NCBI GenBank assembly: GCA_902626575.1
Contig: CACOFY010000001.1
Span: 310,001 to 374,000, forward strand
Reading direction: 5' to 3'
DNA: 64,000 nt
DNA from: an uncultured Pelagibacteraceae bacterium
GTDB taxonomy: Bacteria; Pseudomonadota; Alphaproteobacteria; Pelagibacterales; Pelagibacteraceae
Program-made: the position numbers and the translations under genes
The notes under the pieces: model-generated
Database searches by the model: none
Seen by the model: only the letters and a program-made list of their open reading frames with translations
What the model was told of the DNA's origin: nothing
Part shown: piece by piece, positions 27,173 through 36,672 of the stretch
How the letters are laid out: each line of letters begins with the position of its first letter
Position numbering within the stretch: position 1 is the stretch's first letter

Positions 27173-28063
27173 TTAATCTAACCACTTACTAAAAATATCA
27201 GAATTAATTTTTAAATATTCTGGTATCTCATTTTTTTCAATTTTAGTAAGCTTAGGCCCATATCCAAATTTTTTTTGCCTTTGATCAACCCCTAAATTAT
27301 AAATTGCAGTCTTATTTTGTATAATTTTTTCAATCTGTTCTAAGCTTAGTGGATTTTCGTCGAATTCTTGATGATGTAAATAAGACTTAAGTTTGTGTAG
27401 AATTTCCTCTGCGGTTTTAATATTAGTATAATGCCAACCACCATTTTCAATTATTAAAAGGTTTCTATATTTTGTATCTGAAAAAAAAGTATCTAGTCTA
27501 TAAAAACCAAATTTCTTATCTTTGATATTTCTTAACCATTGGGGATTTTTAAAAACTTTCATTTTACATGCTTTAGGACCAGTCCATTTAAAATTAGGGA
27601 GCTTAAGATTAAACTTATAGTAAAAGACGTCCTGTCTAAAAATTATTATTTGGTTCTTTATCGCACTAAAATTTATACCTACAAGATTTGGTATCTCATC
27701 TACATCTGAAATTATTATCATATCCTCTGAGGACGCATCTTTTAAACCTTGAGAAATGAAATTTCTTTGTCCATTCTCTCTTTTGCTTGCATTAAATATG
27801 TACTTGCTGGAAATGTCTGCTTGTGTATCTTTTTTCTCAAACTTATAGAGGTCAGATGGCTCTTGATCGAAGACCAAATATATTATTTTTTTTTCAAACT
27901 TTTTGTAATTTTGAATATTAAAATTAAGTTTTTTAGGTTCACCTTTATGGTTATATTTACTCTCTACAATTACAAAATAATCAACATATTTATCAAGCAA
28001 ATTAAGTCTTAGATCTAAAACTAAATCTTCATCAAAATACATGAAACAGTCGTATACTTTCAT
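27173..28063 (-). CDS. Glycosyltransferase family 17-like protein
   Basis: KVYDCFMYFDEDLVLDLRLNLLDKYVDYFVIVESKYNHKGEPK; IIISDVDEIPN; GGWHYTN. Confidence 0.82.
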   Translation of the reverse strand: MKVYDCFMYFDEDLVLDLRLNLLDKYVDYFVIVESKYNHKGEPKKLNFNIQNYKKFEKKIIYLVFDQEPSDLYKFEKKDTQADISSKYIFNASKRENGQRNFISQGLKDASSEDMIIISDVDEIPNLVGINFSAIKNQIIIFRQDVFYYKFNLKLPNFKWTGPKACKMKVFKNPQWLRNIKDKKFGFYRLDTFFSDTKYRNLLIIENGGWHYTNIKTAEEILHKLKSYLHHQEFDENPLSLEQIEKIIQNKTAIYNLGVDQRQKKFGYGPKLTKIEKNEIPEYLKINSDIFSKWLD

Positions 28064-28105
28064 AAATTTATTTAATTCAACTTAATACTATATTAAAAGA
28101 ATTAA

Positions 28106-28633
28106 ATGGGAAAAAAATTAATAATTAGCTTTAATGAATATCTTGATACTGTAGAAAAACTTGCAATAGATGTGAATAAAAGTTTTAAACCAACAGTTCT
28201 CGTGGGTATTATGAGAGGAGGAGCACAAATAATAGACATTTTATCAAGAATTTTTAAATTACCGACTGCTTATATAGTTATTCAATCCTATTCAGGAAAA
28301 GGCACAGAAAATAAACAAGGTGAATTAATTTTTGCACGTGAGATAAGCTCAATAGCTAGCGAGAAAGATTTTGAAAAAGTTTTACTAGTAGATGATCTTT
28401 CTGATACTGGTTTAACTTTAAATAAAAGTATTGATTGGTTAAAAAAATACGAGCCAGTAAAAAATTATATTAAAGATATTAAAACAGCCTGTTTATGGAA
28501 GAAAAAATCCTCGAAATTTAATCCAGATTATTGCCCAGTGATGCTTGATAGTGATCCTTGGATTGTACAACCCACAGAGCATTATGAAGAGCTATCTATC
28601 GATAAAATAATTTCGAAACAAAAAAAGGGCTAG
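28106..28633 (+). CDS. Purine (xanthine/hypoxanthine-type) phosphoribosyltransferase
   Basis: VGIMRGGAQIIDIL, VLLVDDLSDTGLTL PRPP-binding motif. Confidence 0.85.
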   Translation: MGKKLIISFNEYLDTVEKLAIDVNKSFKPTVLVGIMRGGAQIIDILSRIFKLPTAYIVIQSYSGKGTENKQGELIFAREISSIASEKDFEKVLLVDDLSDTGLTLNKSIDWLKKYEPVKNYIKDIKTACLWKKKSSKFNPDYCPVMLDSDPWIVQPTEHYEELSIDKIISKQKKG

Positions 28634-28652
28634 ATCTCTCTAGCCCTTTTTA
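28621..28652. terminator. Bidirectional Rho-independent terminator
   Basis: AAAAAAGGGCTAGA-TCTC-TCTAGCCCTTTTT between convergent genes. Confidence 0.9.
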
Positions 28653-28659
28653 GAAAATT

Positions 28660-29970
28660 CTAAGCAACTGTGAAACTTATTACACTTAAAATTGCAATTA
28701 CCCATATTGCAGGAGAAGTTGAACTAAATTTACCTGTCAAAATTTTGATCAGAGCATAAGCTATAAATGCTAAAGCTATTCCATTGCTAATACTGTAAGT
28801 TAATGGCATAGCAATCATAGCTACAATAGCAGGAGCTGACTCAGCTATGTCATCCCATTCAATATCTGTTATGTTTCTTACAAATAATACAGCAACATAT
28901 AGAAGTGCTGCACCATCAATTTCTTTTGGCAGACTTGTAGCCAAAGGTGCAAAAAACAAACACATTAAAAAAAGAATTCCAATAACCAGAGATGTCATTC
29001 CAGTTCTACCACCTGCTTTTACACCAGCACCAGACTCAACATAACTTGTAACGGTTGTAGTTCCCATTAATGCTCCAGCAACTGTTCCAACACTGTCAGA
29101 CAACATTGCTTTATTAATGTCTTTAACCCTTCCTTTACTATCTACTTTACCAGCTACATTTGCAACGGATGTAAGAGTACCTGCAGTATCAAAAAAATCT
29201 ATAAACAATAATGTAAATACCACAGTAGACATACTAGCAGTAAGTGCGGCTTTAATATCGAAATCAAATAAGTATGTCATCGGGGGTATTGAGCCAACAA
29301 CACCATTAAATTTTGCAAGCCCTGTCACCCACGCAATTATACTAAAGGCAATTATACCAATAATTATATTTCCTTTCACTTTTAGTTTTTCCAAAACAAC
29401 TATTGCTACAAATGTTAGACAACCTAGTAAAACTAGTGGATTTTTAATATCTCCTAAAGTAACCAAAGTAACAGGATGATCACCAACAACACCCATAATT
29501 TCTAATCCAATTATTGCTAAAAATAATCCAATACCAGCTCCTATTCCAAGTTTAAGACTTCTTGGTATTGAGTTAATTAACCAAGCTCTAATTGGTGTTA
29601 ATGAAATAATTAAAAATAATATACCTGCAACAAGAACTGCACCTAATGCTGCTTGAGGGGTATACCCCATTCCTGCAACAACACCAAATGCAACAAATGC
29701 ATTAATTCCCATCCCAGGGGCCAAACCAATTGGCCAAGTCCTTCCATAGAAAGCCATAATGAAACAAGCCAAAGCGGTTGCTAAAATTGTAGCGGTAAAA
29801 ACTGCACCAAAATCAAAAAACCCTGCATCAGGTCCAGCAAACTCACCACTTAATATAAACGGATTTAAAAACATAATGTATGCCATAGTTAAAAAAGTTG
29901 TTACTCCAGCAATTACTTCAGTTTTAAAATCAGTTTTATGTTTTTTATATTCAAAATATTTATCAAGCAT
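28660..29970 (-). CDS. NCS2 family (AzgA-like) purine permease
   Basis: EVIAGVTTFLTMAYIMFLNPFIL, GLAPGMGINAFVAFG, DFFDTAGTL, TTTVTSYVESGAGVKAGGRTG. Confidence 0.93.
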   Translation of the reverse strand: MLDKYFEYKKHKTDFKTEVIAGVTTFLTMAYIMFLNPFILSGEFAGPDAGFFDFGAVFTATILATALACFIMAFYGRTWPIGLAPGMGINAFVAFGVVAGMGYTPQAALGAVLVAGILFLIISLTPIRAWLINSIPRSLKLGIGAGIGLFLAIIGLEIMGVVGDHPVTLVTLGDIKNPLVLLGCLTFVAIVVLEKLKVKGNIIIGIIAFSIIAWVTGLAKFNGVVGSIPPMTYLFDFDIKAALTASMSTVVFTLLFIDFFDTAGTLTSVANVAGKVDSKGRVKDINKAMLSDSVGTVAGALMGTTTVTSYVESGAGVKAGGRTGMTSLVIGILFLMCLFFAPLATSLPKEIDGAALLYVAVLFVRNITDIEWDDIAESAPAIVAMIAMPLTYSISNGIALAFIAYALIKILTGKFSSTSPAIWVIAILSVISFTVA

Positions 29971-30095
29971 AATTCCTCCTAAAGATTAAAATTATTCGAT
30001 TCTATGAAATTTTTCTCTTTAAAACTTTTGGTTGTTAACATTTTACAACTCAAGATTTAGTTTTTTATTATAAAAATGATGATAAATTAAAAATA

Positions 30096-30389
30096 ATGAA
30101 AAAAGTTGCTTTAATTTTAATATTTTTAATAATCTCAAACTGCGCCACTGTAAAAAATAAGACGGATGAGATTGTTAAGAAAGAAAATGAAAAATTAAGT
30201 CAATTTATAGGAAAGTCATCAAAAGAATTAAAAATAGAAATGGGAATACCGGATTCGGAAGAATTGAGTGACACAGGAAAAAAAATCTTTGTATATAAAA
30301 CTAAAAAATATGGAATTTCTTGCGAGAGAAAATTTGAGATAAATAATAAAGAAGTTGTTATAGGATTTACTTCTAAAGGTTGTTTTTAG
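30096..30389 (+). CDS. Small putative lipoprotein
   Basis: Signal peptide with lipobox: MKKVALILIFLIISNC. Confidence 0.7.
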   Translation: MKKVALILIFLIISNCATVKNKTDEIVKKENEKLSQFIGKSSKELKIEMGIPDSEELSDTGKKIFVYKTKKYGISCERKFEINNKEVVIGFTSKGCF

Positions 30390-30390
30390 A

Positions 30391-30413
30391 ACTTGTGGGG
30401 TCACCCCCACAAG
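30391..30413. terminator. Terminator-like hairpin between convergent genes
   Basis: CTTGTGGGG-TCAC-CCCCACAAG inverted repeat. Confidence 0.6.
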
Positions 30414-30425
30414 CAAGGTTAAAGA

Positions 30426-30872
30426 TTACTTAATTTCTATTAACTTCTTTTTTTTGTACTCTGGTACAATTCTTTCACATGCAATTGTTAAAAGACCGTT
30501 TTTGAGCTCAGCACCATTTACCTTAACATCATCAGCTATTGTAAATGATCTTGCAAATTGTCTTTGTGAAATGCCTTTATGCAGAATTTCACCATTTACA
30601 TTCTTATCTTCTGATTTGTTAACTTGTTTTGTTCTAACTGTTAACAAATTATCCTCAAACTCAACCTCTACATCTTTTTTTGAAAAACCAGCTAAAGCAA
30701 CCTCAATTGAGTACTTATCATTACCCGTTTTCCTAATGTTATATGGTGGATAATTTGACTGCATAGCCAAATTCCCATTCCCTAACATATTTTCAAATTG
30801 GTCAAACATGTCGTCAAAACCAATTGAAAAAGGTCGTAGAGAATTAAATATAGATAGATCCTTACTTGTCAT
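30426..30872 (-). CDS. Small heat shock protein Hsp20 (IbpA family)
   Basis: FDQFENMLGN, YPPYNIRKTGNDKYSIEVALAGFSKKDVEVEFEDNLLTV, alpha-crystallin domain. Confidence 0.94.
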   Translation of the reverse strand: MTSKDLSIFNSLRPFSIGFDDMFDQFENMLGNGNLAMQSNYPPYNIRKTGNDKYSIEVALAGFSKKDVEVEFEDNLLTVRTKQVNKSEDKNVNGEILHKGISQRQFARSFTIADDVKVNGAELKNGLLTIACERIVPEYKKKKLIEIK

Positions 30873-30929
30873 TTTTCCTCCTTTGTTAGCAAGGTTAGTG
30901 TAAACCCCATTAGGCGATTTACATTAGTT

Positions 30930-30957
30930 ATATGGGAATAATTTTTAATAATTCAAG
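30930..30957 (-). promoter_or_regulatory. Putative RpoH (sigma-32) promoter of hsp20
   Basis: Minus strand CTTGAAT-N14-CCCATAT, close to the sigma-32 consensus. Confidence 0.6.
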
Positions 30958-30966
30958 CTGCAAAAA

Positions 30967-33042
30967 TTATATTTTTTTTGTCATTTTAAGAATGAAACTA
31001 TAATCAAAAGCTATTTCTTCAATTGCACCATCTCTTCCAGATTTTCCACCGTGACCAGCATTCATTTCTGTCTTGAGCAATAAAATGTTATTGTCAGTTT
31101 TATATTCTCTTAATTTAGCAGTGAATTTTGCAGGTTCATCAAAAAGAACTCTATTGTCGCTTAAGCTTGTTGTAATTAAAATATTTGGATAATCCATTTT
31201 TTTTATATTGTTATATGGAGCATAAGAATAAATATAATTAAAATGCTGTTCGTTATCTTTTGCATTACCAAATTCATCAAACTCACCAATAGTTAAAGGT
31301 AGGGAATGGTCCAAATTAGTCGTCAAGCTATCCACAAATGGGACAGCCATAACAACTGCGCAGAATAATTCAGGAGATTCATTTACTGCTACTCCCATTA
31401 ATAACCCTCCTGCAGAACCACCCATTCCAACAATTTTACCCTTTGATGTATACTTTTTCTCAATCAAAAATTTTGCAACTGCTAGATAATCTTTAAATGT
31501 ATTTTTTTTATTAAGCAGTTTTCCTTCTTTCCACCACTTCATGCCTCTCTCCAATCCACCTCTAATATGGGCTGTTACCCAAATAATATCCCTATTTATT
31601 AAACTAAGTCTTGTAGATGAAAAATTAGGCGACATGGAATTTCCATAAGATCCGTATCCATAAAGTAATACATTAGCATTTCCATCAATTTTAGTTTTTT
31701 TGTGTCTTGTAATAGTTAATGGAACTTTTCTTCCATCATGAGACAAACATTCTAGTCTTTCAACAACATAATCATTTGAATTATGTCCTGATGGGATAAT
31801 CTGTTCTTTTACTAATTTTTTTTCCTTAGTTCTTAAATTATATAAATAAACTCGGGATTGTGTTTTTGGAGTTGAGTAAGAAATGTGAATTAAATCGGTA
31901 TTTTTATCTTTTTGAACTAAAGAAACCCCACCATCAAATACTTCCTCATCTGAAAAAATTAATTCTTCCTCTTTATTATTTTTTAAATTTTTAACAAATA
32001 TTTTTCCTAATGCATTTGTTACTTCAGATCTAATTTCCCAATTTTTTAGAAAGGTTAAACCACCAATTAGTGTTTCATCTTTTGCAGGCACATAGGTGTC
32101 CCATTTTTTAAAATTTATATCTTTTGTTTTTTCAATTTTGAAGTCCTCAGCATCTTTATTTGTATGCATATAAAAAATATCATTCCAAGAGTTTACACTG
32201 TAAATAATACCTTTCTCTCTTTTTTGAATTAACTTAGGCTTTGGTCTTTCTTCATTCACAGAAAAATAGTATTGTTCTGATGTGTTATGATCCGAAGTCG
32301 ATATAAAGTAATATTTTTCATCTGAACTTAATCCTATACTTACAGTAAATGCTTCAGTTTTTTCCTCAAATATTAAAACATCTTCTTTGACGGATGTACC
32401 TAATTTGTGTCTAAAAATTTTTCTTGGTCGATGATTTTCATCTAGTTTCGAATAGAAAATATATCTATCATCCATACTAAATAAAACTGAACCGGAAGTA
32501 TCTTTTATTTCCTCAGTAACAAATTTTCCGGTTTTTATATTTCGAACAAAAATTGTATAATACTCAGATCCTTTTAAATCCAAGGAGTATCCTAAAAACT
32601 CATCATTCCAACTAACTTCAAGATCGCCTACACCAAAATATTCAGTTTTTAATTTATTTTTCTCTTTATCTCCATTCCAAATCTCTTCCTCTTCATCAGT
32701 TCCAATTTTTTTTCTAAGCTTTATTGAATAATTTCCTTTTTCAGTTGTTTTGGTCCAATAGAAATATTTAACATCTTTAAAAGGCAAGGACTCGTCATCT
32801 AGTTTAATTCTACCTTTTATCTCGTCAAAAAGTTTTTTTTGAACATCCTTCGTATCTTTAAGATGAAATTCCGTATAGGCATTCTCTTTTTCTAAATAAT
32901 CCCTAACTTCTGGTATTAATTTTGATCCATCTTTTAAAACTTCAAGAATATTCTTTTGATGTATCCAGCTATAATTATCCTCCCATTCAATACCGTGACA
33001 AGATTTTTTCTCAGGTTTTTTTGCTAATTGTGGTATTTTCAT
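30967..33042 (-). CDS. ptrB: S9 family oligopeptidase B-like prolyl oligopeptidase
   Basis: VGMGGSAGGLLMGVAVNESPELF (Ser nucleophile), GYGSYGNSMSPNFSSTRLSL, NAGHGGKSGR. Confidence 0.9.
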   Translation of the reverse strand: MKIPQLAKKPEKKSCHGIEWEDNYSWIHQKNILEVLKDGSKLIPEVRDYLEKENAYTEFHLKDTKDVQKKLFDEIKGRIKLDDESLPFKDVKYFYWTKTTEKGNYSIKLRKKIGTDEEEEIWNGDKEKNKLKTEYFGVGDLEVSWNDEFLGYSLDLKGSEYYTIFVRNIKTGKFVTEEIKDTSGSVLFSMDDRYIFYSKLDENHRPRKIFRHKLGTSVKEDVLIFEEKTEAFTVSIGLSSDEKYYFISTSDHNTSEQYYFSVNEERPKPKLIQKREKGIIYSVNSWNDIFYMHTNKDAEDFKIEKTKDINFKKWDTYVPAKDETLIGGLTFLKNWEIRSEVTNALGKIFVKNLKNNKEEELIFSDEEVFDGGVSLVQKDKNTDLIHISYSTPKTQSRVYLYNLRTKEKKLVKEQIIPSGHNSNDYVVERLECLSHDGRKVPLTITRHKKTKIDGNANVLLYGYGSYGNSMSPNFSSTRLSLINRDIIWVTAHIRGGLERGMKWWKEGKLLNKKNTFKDYLAVAKFLIEKKYTSKGKIVGMGGSAGGLLMGVAVNESPELFCAVVMAVPFVDSLTTNLDHSLPLTIGEFDEFGNAKDNEQHFNYIYSYAPYNNIKKMDYPNILITTSLSDNRVLFDEPAKFTAKLREYKTDNNILLLKTEMNAGHGGKSGRDGAIEEIAFDYSFILKMTKKI

Positions 33043-33565
33043 GAGAGCTTATTATATGAATATTTTTTTTTTGACACTATTAATTTTTGTCCTAATTTAC
33101 CTGGTTCTTAACTGGTTTATAAAAACATCAAGTGCCAAAATTTCAAAGAGTATAAGAACTTTTGTTATTATTTCCTCAGTAATTTTGGCCGTGATAATGG
33201 CTTATGCGGGAAGGTTCATTTTTTCATTACCTTTTTTGATGATGATATTACCTTTAGTTAAAACAAAAGCTGGTTTTACATTGCTACAAGTTTTGAGGTT
33301 TTGGAGCTTATTAAGAATTCTAAAAAATTCAGGAAGATTTAACTTTAATCAAACAGGTTCAAATTTAAATACTCAAAATATTTCACGTGACGAAGCTTAT
33401 AAAATTTTAAATTTAGAACCAGGTAAAAAATATTCAAAAGAGGAAATTCTTAACTCATACAAGAAAATTATGAAAAAAATTCACCCTGATGTTAGCCCAG
33501 AGTTGTCAAGGCTAGCATCGATTGTCAATGAAGCAAAAGAAATTGTAATTAAGGATTTAGCTTAA
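33041..33565 (+). CDS. Membrane-anchored DnaJ-domain protein
   Basis: N-terminal TM helices; C-terminal J-domain ISRDEAYKILNLEPGKKYSKEEILNSYKKIMKKIHPDVSPEL with HPD. Confidence 0.85.
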   Translation: MRAYYMNIFFLTLLIFVLIYLVLNWFIKTSSAKISKSIRTFVIISSVILAVIMAYAGRFIFSLPFLMMILPLVKTKAGFTLLQVLRFWSLLRILKNSGRFNFNQTGSNLNTQNISRDEAYKILNLEPGKKYSKEEILNSYKKIMKKIHPDVSPELSRLASIVNEAKEIVIKDLA

Positions 33566-34527
33566 TTAATTAAAAACTCGAATTTTTCATAAATTTTTTG
33601 GGCATTTATTTTATCTTTACCCAAAGTATCATGCTTAACCTCTTTAACTCCATCAGGTAGTATTGGATGCATTCTAGGACTGTAACTTCCATATATAATT
33701 GGGGTATCAGCCATCAAAACAATTGTTGGTATACCTAATGCAGCTGATAAGTGACTAAAGCTTGAGTCATTACAAATCGAAATGTTGCAATTTTTTATAT
33801 AAGGCAATGTTTCTTTTAATCTCAGATTATCAAGTCTTATACACTTTTGTTTAAATTTTGAATTTAGAATTTCATCTAATATAACTTGTTCTTCTTGCAG
33901 TTTACCAGTAGCCAAAAAAAAACGACATTTATGATTTTCATTACAGTAATCCATAAATTTTAAAAAAGTCATTGCAGGTATACGCTTTGTGGCACCAGAT
34001 CCTCCAATGCCAAGTAAAATATTTTTTTCATTACTAGAAATATTATTACTAATTTTTACGCTATTTACTTTTTTCTCATCGACTAGAATTTGAGGATCAC
34101 TCTTAACTTTAATACCCATTTTACTTTCAAGTAATTTTTGAGCTGCAAGTGTTATATTTTGGTTCTTTTTAAAAAATAATGGATACTGATATATATCTTT
34201 AATGTAACATAGTTTTGCTATTAAATTAAACCTTAGAGAAGAATTAAAAATAAAAATTTTATCAAATTTATATTTTTTAAGATTTTTAATTAATCTGAAA
34301 GTCCCAAATAAACCTTCATGAATACCAACATTACTTTGATTATCTCTATCTAACACTATTATTTCTTTAATGTATTTATTATCCTCTACTATATCCAAAG
34401 CTTTAGAATTTTCTTTTACAAGAAGATAAACTTGGGTTTCAAATTTTTTTGCTAAAGCCTCAATAAACGGTAAAAAAATAATTAAATCGCCAATACCTTT
34501 TTTATTTTGAACAATTAAAATTTTCAT
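33562..34527 (-). CDS. Glycosyltransferase family 9 (heptosyltransferase-like)
   Basis: MKILIVQNKKGIGDLIIFLPFIEAL; GIGGSGATKRIP; CNDSSFSHLSAALGIPTIVL. Confidence 0.85.
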   Translation of the reverse strand: MKILIVQNKKGIGDLIIFLPFIEALAKKFETQVYLLVKENSKALDIVEDNKYIKEIIVLDRDNQSNVGIHEGLFGTFRLIKNLKKYKFDKIFIFNSSLRFNLIAKLCYIKDIYQYPLFFKKNQNITLAAQKLLESKMGIKVKSDPQILVDEKKVNSVKISNNISSNEKNILLGIGGSGATKRIPAMTFLKFMDYCNENHKCRFFLATGKLQEEQVILDEILNSKFKQKCIRLDNLRLKETLPYIKNCNISICNDSSFSHLSAALGIPTIVLMADTPIIYGSYSPRMHPILPDGVKEVKHDTLGKDKINAQKIYEKFEFLIN

Positions 34528-34573
34528 TTTCTAATATGTTTACTAATTTTTTCTTTTTATATAAGCTAAATTT

Positions 34574-35437
34574 ATGAGTAAAATTAATGGCATTTATGCG
34601 GCTTCAGTATCTATTTTAGATGAAAATCTCAAATTAGATATACACAAAACAATTCGACATGCAGAAAATTTAATAAAAAGTGGATGTCACGGGGTTGTAA
34701 TATTTGGTAGCACTGGGCAGTCTCAACTAATTTCATTAGAGGAAAAATTTGAATTAATTCAAAATATTTCAGAAAGTTTATTTAAAGATAAATTTATAAT
34801 TGGGACTGGACTTAATTCCTTACAAGACACTATATCTCTAATTAAAATAAGCAACTCATATAATTTTAACAACTTTTTGATAATGCCCCCAGCCTATTAC
34901 ATGTATGAAGATAAGGATGTAATTAGATTTTATATAAAATTAATTGAAAAGTTATCCAATTGTAAAATAATTTTATACAACTTTGAAAAGCTTTCTGGTT
35001 ATAAATTTAGTAAAGAAAGTGTTGAAAAATTAGTAAGTCTTTTTCCTGAAAATATAATTGGTGTAAAAGATAGTTCATATAATTTATATGAGAATTTAAA
35101 ATTAAAAAACTTCTCTATTTTACCTGGGTCTGAATTAAAACTTCTTAAAGGATTAGAAATAGGCTGTTCTGGCATTATAACAGCTACATGTAACGTTACA
35201 GCTAGTTTATCGAGAAAAGTTTATGATGATTTTATAAATAAAAAAAATCAAACACATAACAATAAATTATGCAATGTAAGAATAGCTTTTGATAGATACA
35301 ACCTAATCTCTGGATTACATACTTATTTATCTAAAAAAGATAAATCTTTTCAAAATTTATTACCACCGCTTAGTTTACTTAAAGAAAATGACAAAAAAAA
35401 ACTACTTGAAGAATTAAAAAAATTAGATTTTAATTAA
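34574..35437 (+). CDS. DapA/DHDPS-family aldolase (probably not the lysine-pathway enzyme)
   Basis: VVIFGSTGQSQLISLEEKFELI, ILYNFEK, IIGVKDSS (Schiff-base Lys). Confidence 0.85.
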   Translation: MSKINGIYAASVSILDENLKLDIHKTIRHAENLIKSGCHGVVIFGSTGQSQLISLEEKFELIQNISESLFKDKFIIGTGLNSLQDTISLIKISNSYNFNNFLIMPPAYYMYEDKDVIRFYIKLIEKLSNCKIILYNFEKLSGYKFSKESVEKLVSLFPENIIGVKDSSYNLYENLKLKNFSILPGSELKLLKGLEIGCSGIITATCNVTASLSRKVYDDFINKKNQTHNNKLCNVRIAFDRYNLISGLHTYLSKKDKSFQNLLPPLSLLKENDKKKLLEELKKLDFN

Positions 35438-35454
35438 CTTTTTTAAAGTAGCCT

Positions 35455-36648
35455 ATGAAACTTATTAATTTTTTAAATAAGCTTATAAAAAAAGATGGTT
35501 TTATGCTAATTGATGCTGACAAAAATCAGTACATTATTGGTAAACCAGAAAAAAAAGACCCAATAAAACTAAAAATCTTGGATAAAAATTTGCATCATAA
35601 GCTACTATTGCATCCAGATTTATATTTTGGAGAGGCTTATACAAACGGATCAGTATTAATAGAAAATGGAAGTCTCACTGAATTTTTAGAAATTATTTTA
35701 AAAAATGTTGGTAGAGGTGAAATAAATTTTTACAGCAGAGCGTTAAATCAAATAAAAGGATTTTATAGATCTTTAACAAACTTTAATTTAATTAAAAAAT
35801 CGAAACAAAATGTTGCTCACCATTATGATATATCCGAAAAATTGTATGATCTTTTTTTAGATAAGAATAGACAATACTCATGTGCATATTTTAAAAATGA
35901 AAATGAGACTTTAGAACAAGCCCAAGAGAATAAAATGAATCATATTATAAAAAAACTTAATTTGAAACCAAATCAAAGAGTTTTAGATATAGGAAGTGGA
36001 TGGGGAACACTAGCTATTGAAATAGCAAAAAAATCTAAATGTGAGGTAGTTGGAATTACTCTCTCAGAAAATCAATTAAAATATAGCAAGCAAAAAGCAA
36101 AAGAATTGAATTTAGAAAATCAGTTAGATTTTCGTCTAATTGATTATAGACAACTAAACGAAAAGTTTGATCGGATTGTAAGTGTAGGTATGTTTGAACA
36201 TGTGGGTAGAAAATTTTATCAAACGTATTTTAATACTGTTTCAAAGCTACTAAATGATAACGGTGTTGCATTAATACATACAATTGGTTCAAGTATGCCA
36301 CCCAGAAACCCTCATCCATGGATAACCAAGTATATTTTTCCTGGAGGATATACTCCTAGTTTAAGTGAAGTTTCTCTTCCAATAGAAAAGTCAGGTTTGA
36401 TTGTTACGGATCTTGAGGTTTTAAGAATGCATTATGCTTATACCTTAAGAAATTGGAAAGAAAGGTTCCTTAGTAAAAAAAATGAGGTTTTAGAAATGTT
36501 TGATGAACGTTTTTTAAGAATGTGGGAATTTTATCTAGCAGGTTGTGAAATGGCATTTAAATGGGGCGACCAGGTTGTATTTCAATTTCAACTTACAAAA
36601 AAAAATAACACCATTCCAAATATAAGAGACTATATTTATCAGTTATAA
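35455..36648 (+). CDS. cfa: Cyclopropane-fatty-acyl-phospholipid synthase family methyltransferase
   Basis: VAHHYDISEKLYDLFLDKNRQYSCAYF, VLDIGSGWGTLAIEIA, SVGMFEHVG, FPGGYTPSL. Confidence 0.94.
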   Translation: MKLINFLNKLIKKDGFMLIDADKNQYIIGKPEKKDPIKLKILDKNLHHKLLLHPDLYFGEAYTNGSVLIENGSLTEFLEIILKNVGRGEINFYSRALNQIKGFYRSLTNFNLIKKSKQNVAHHYDISEKLYDLFLDKNRQYSCAYFKNENETLEQAQENKMNHIIKKLNLKPNQRVLDIGSGWGTLAIEIAKKSKCEVVGITLSENQLKYSKQKAKELNLENQLDFRLIDYRQLNEKFDRIVSVGMFEHVGRKFYQTYFNTVSKLLNDNGVALIHTIGSSMPPRNPHPWITKYIFPGGYTPSLSEVSLPIEKSGLIVTDLEVLRMHYAYTLRNWKERFLSKKNEVLEMFDERFLRMWEFYLAGCEMAFKWGDQVVFQFQLTKKNNTIPNIRDYIYQL

Positions 36649-36672
36649 ATTGATAAGTTTTAAGCTCTGATA

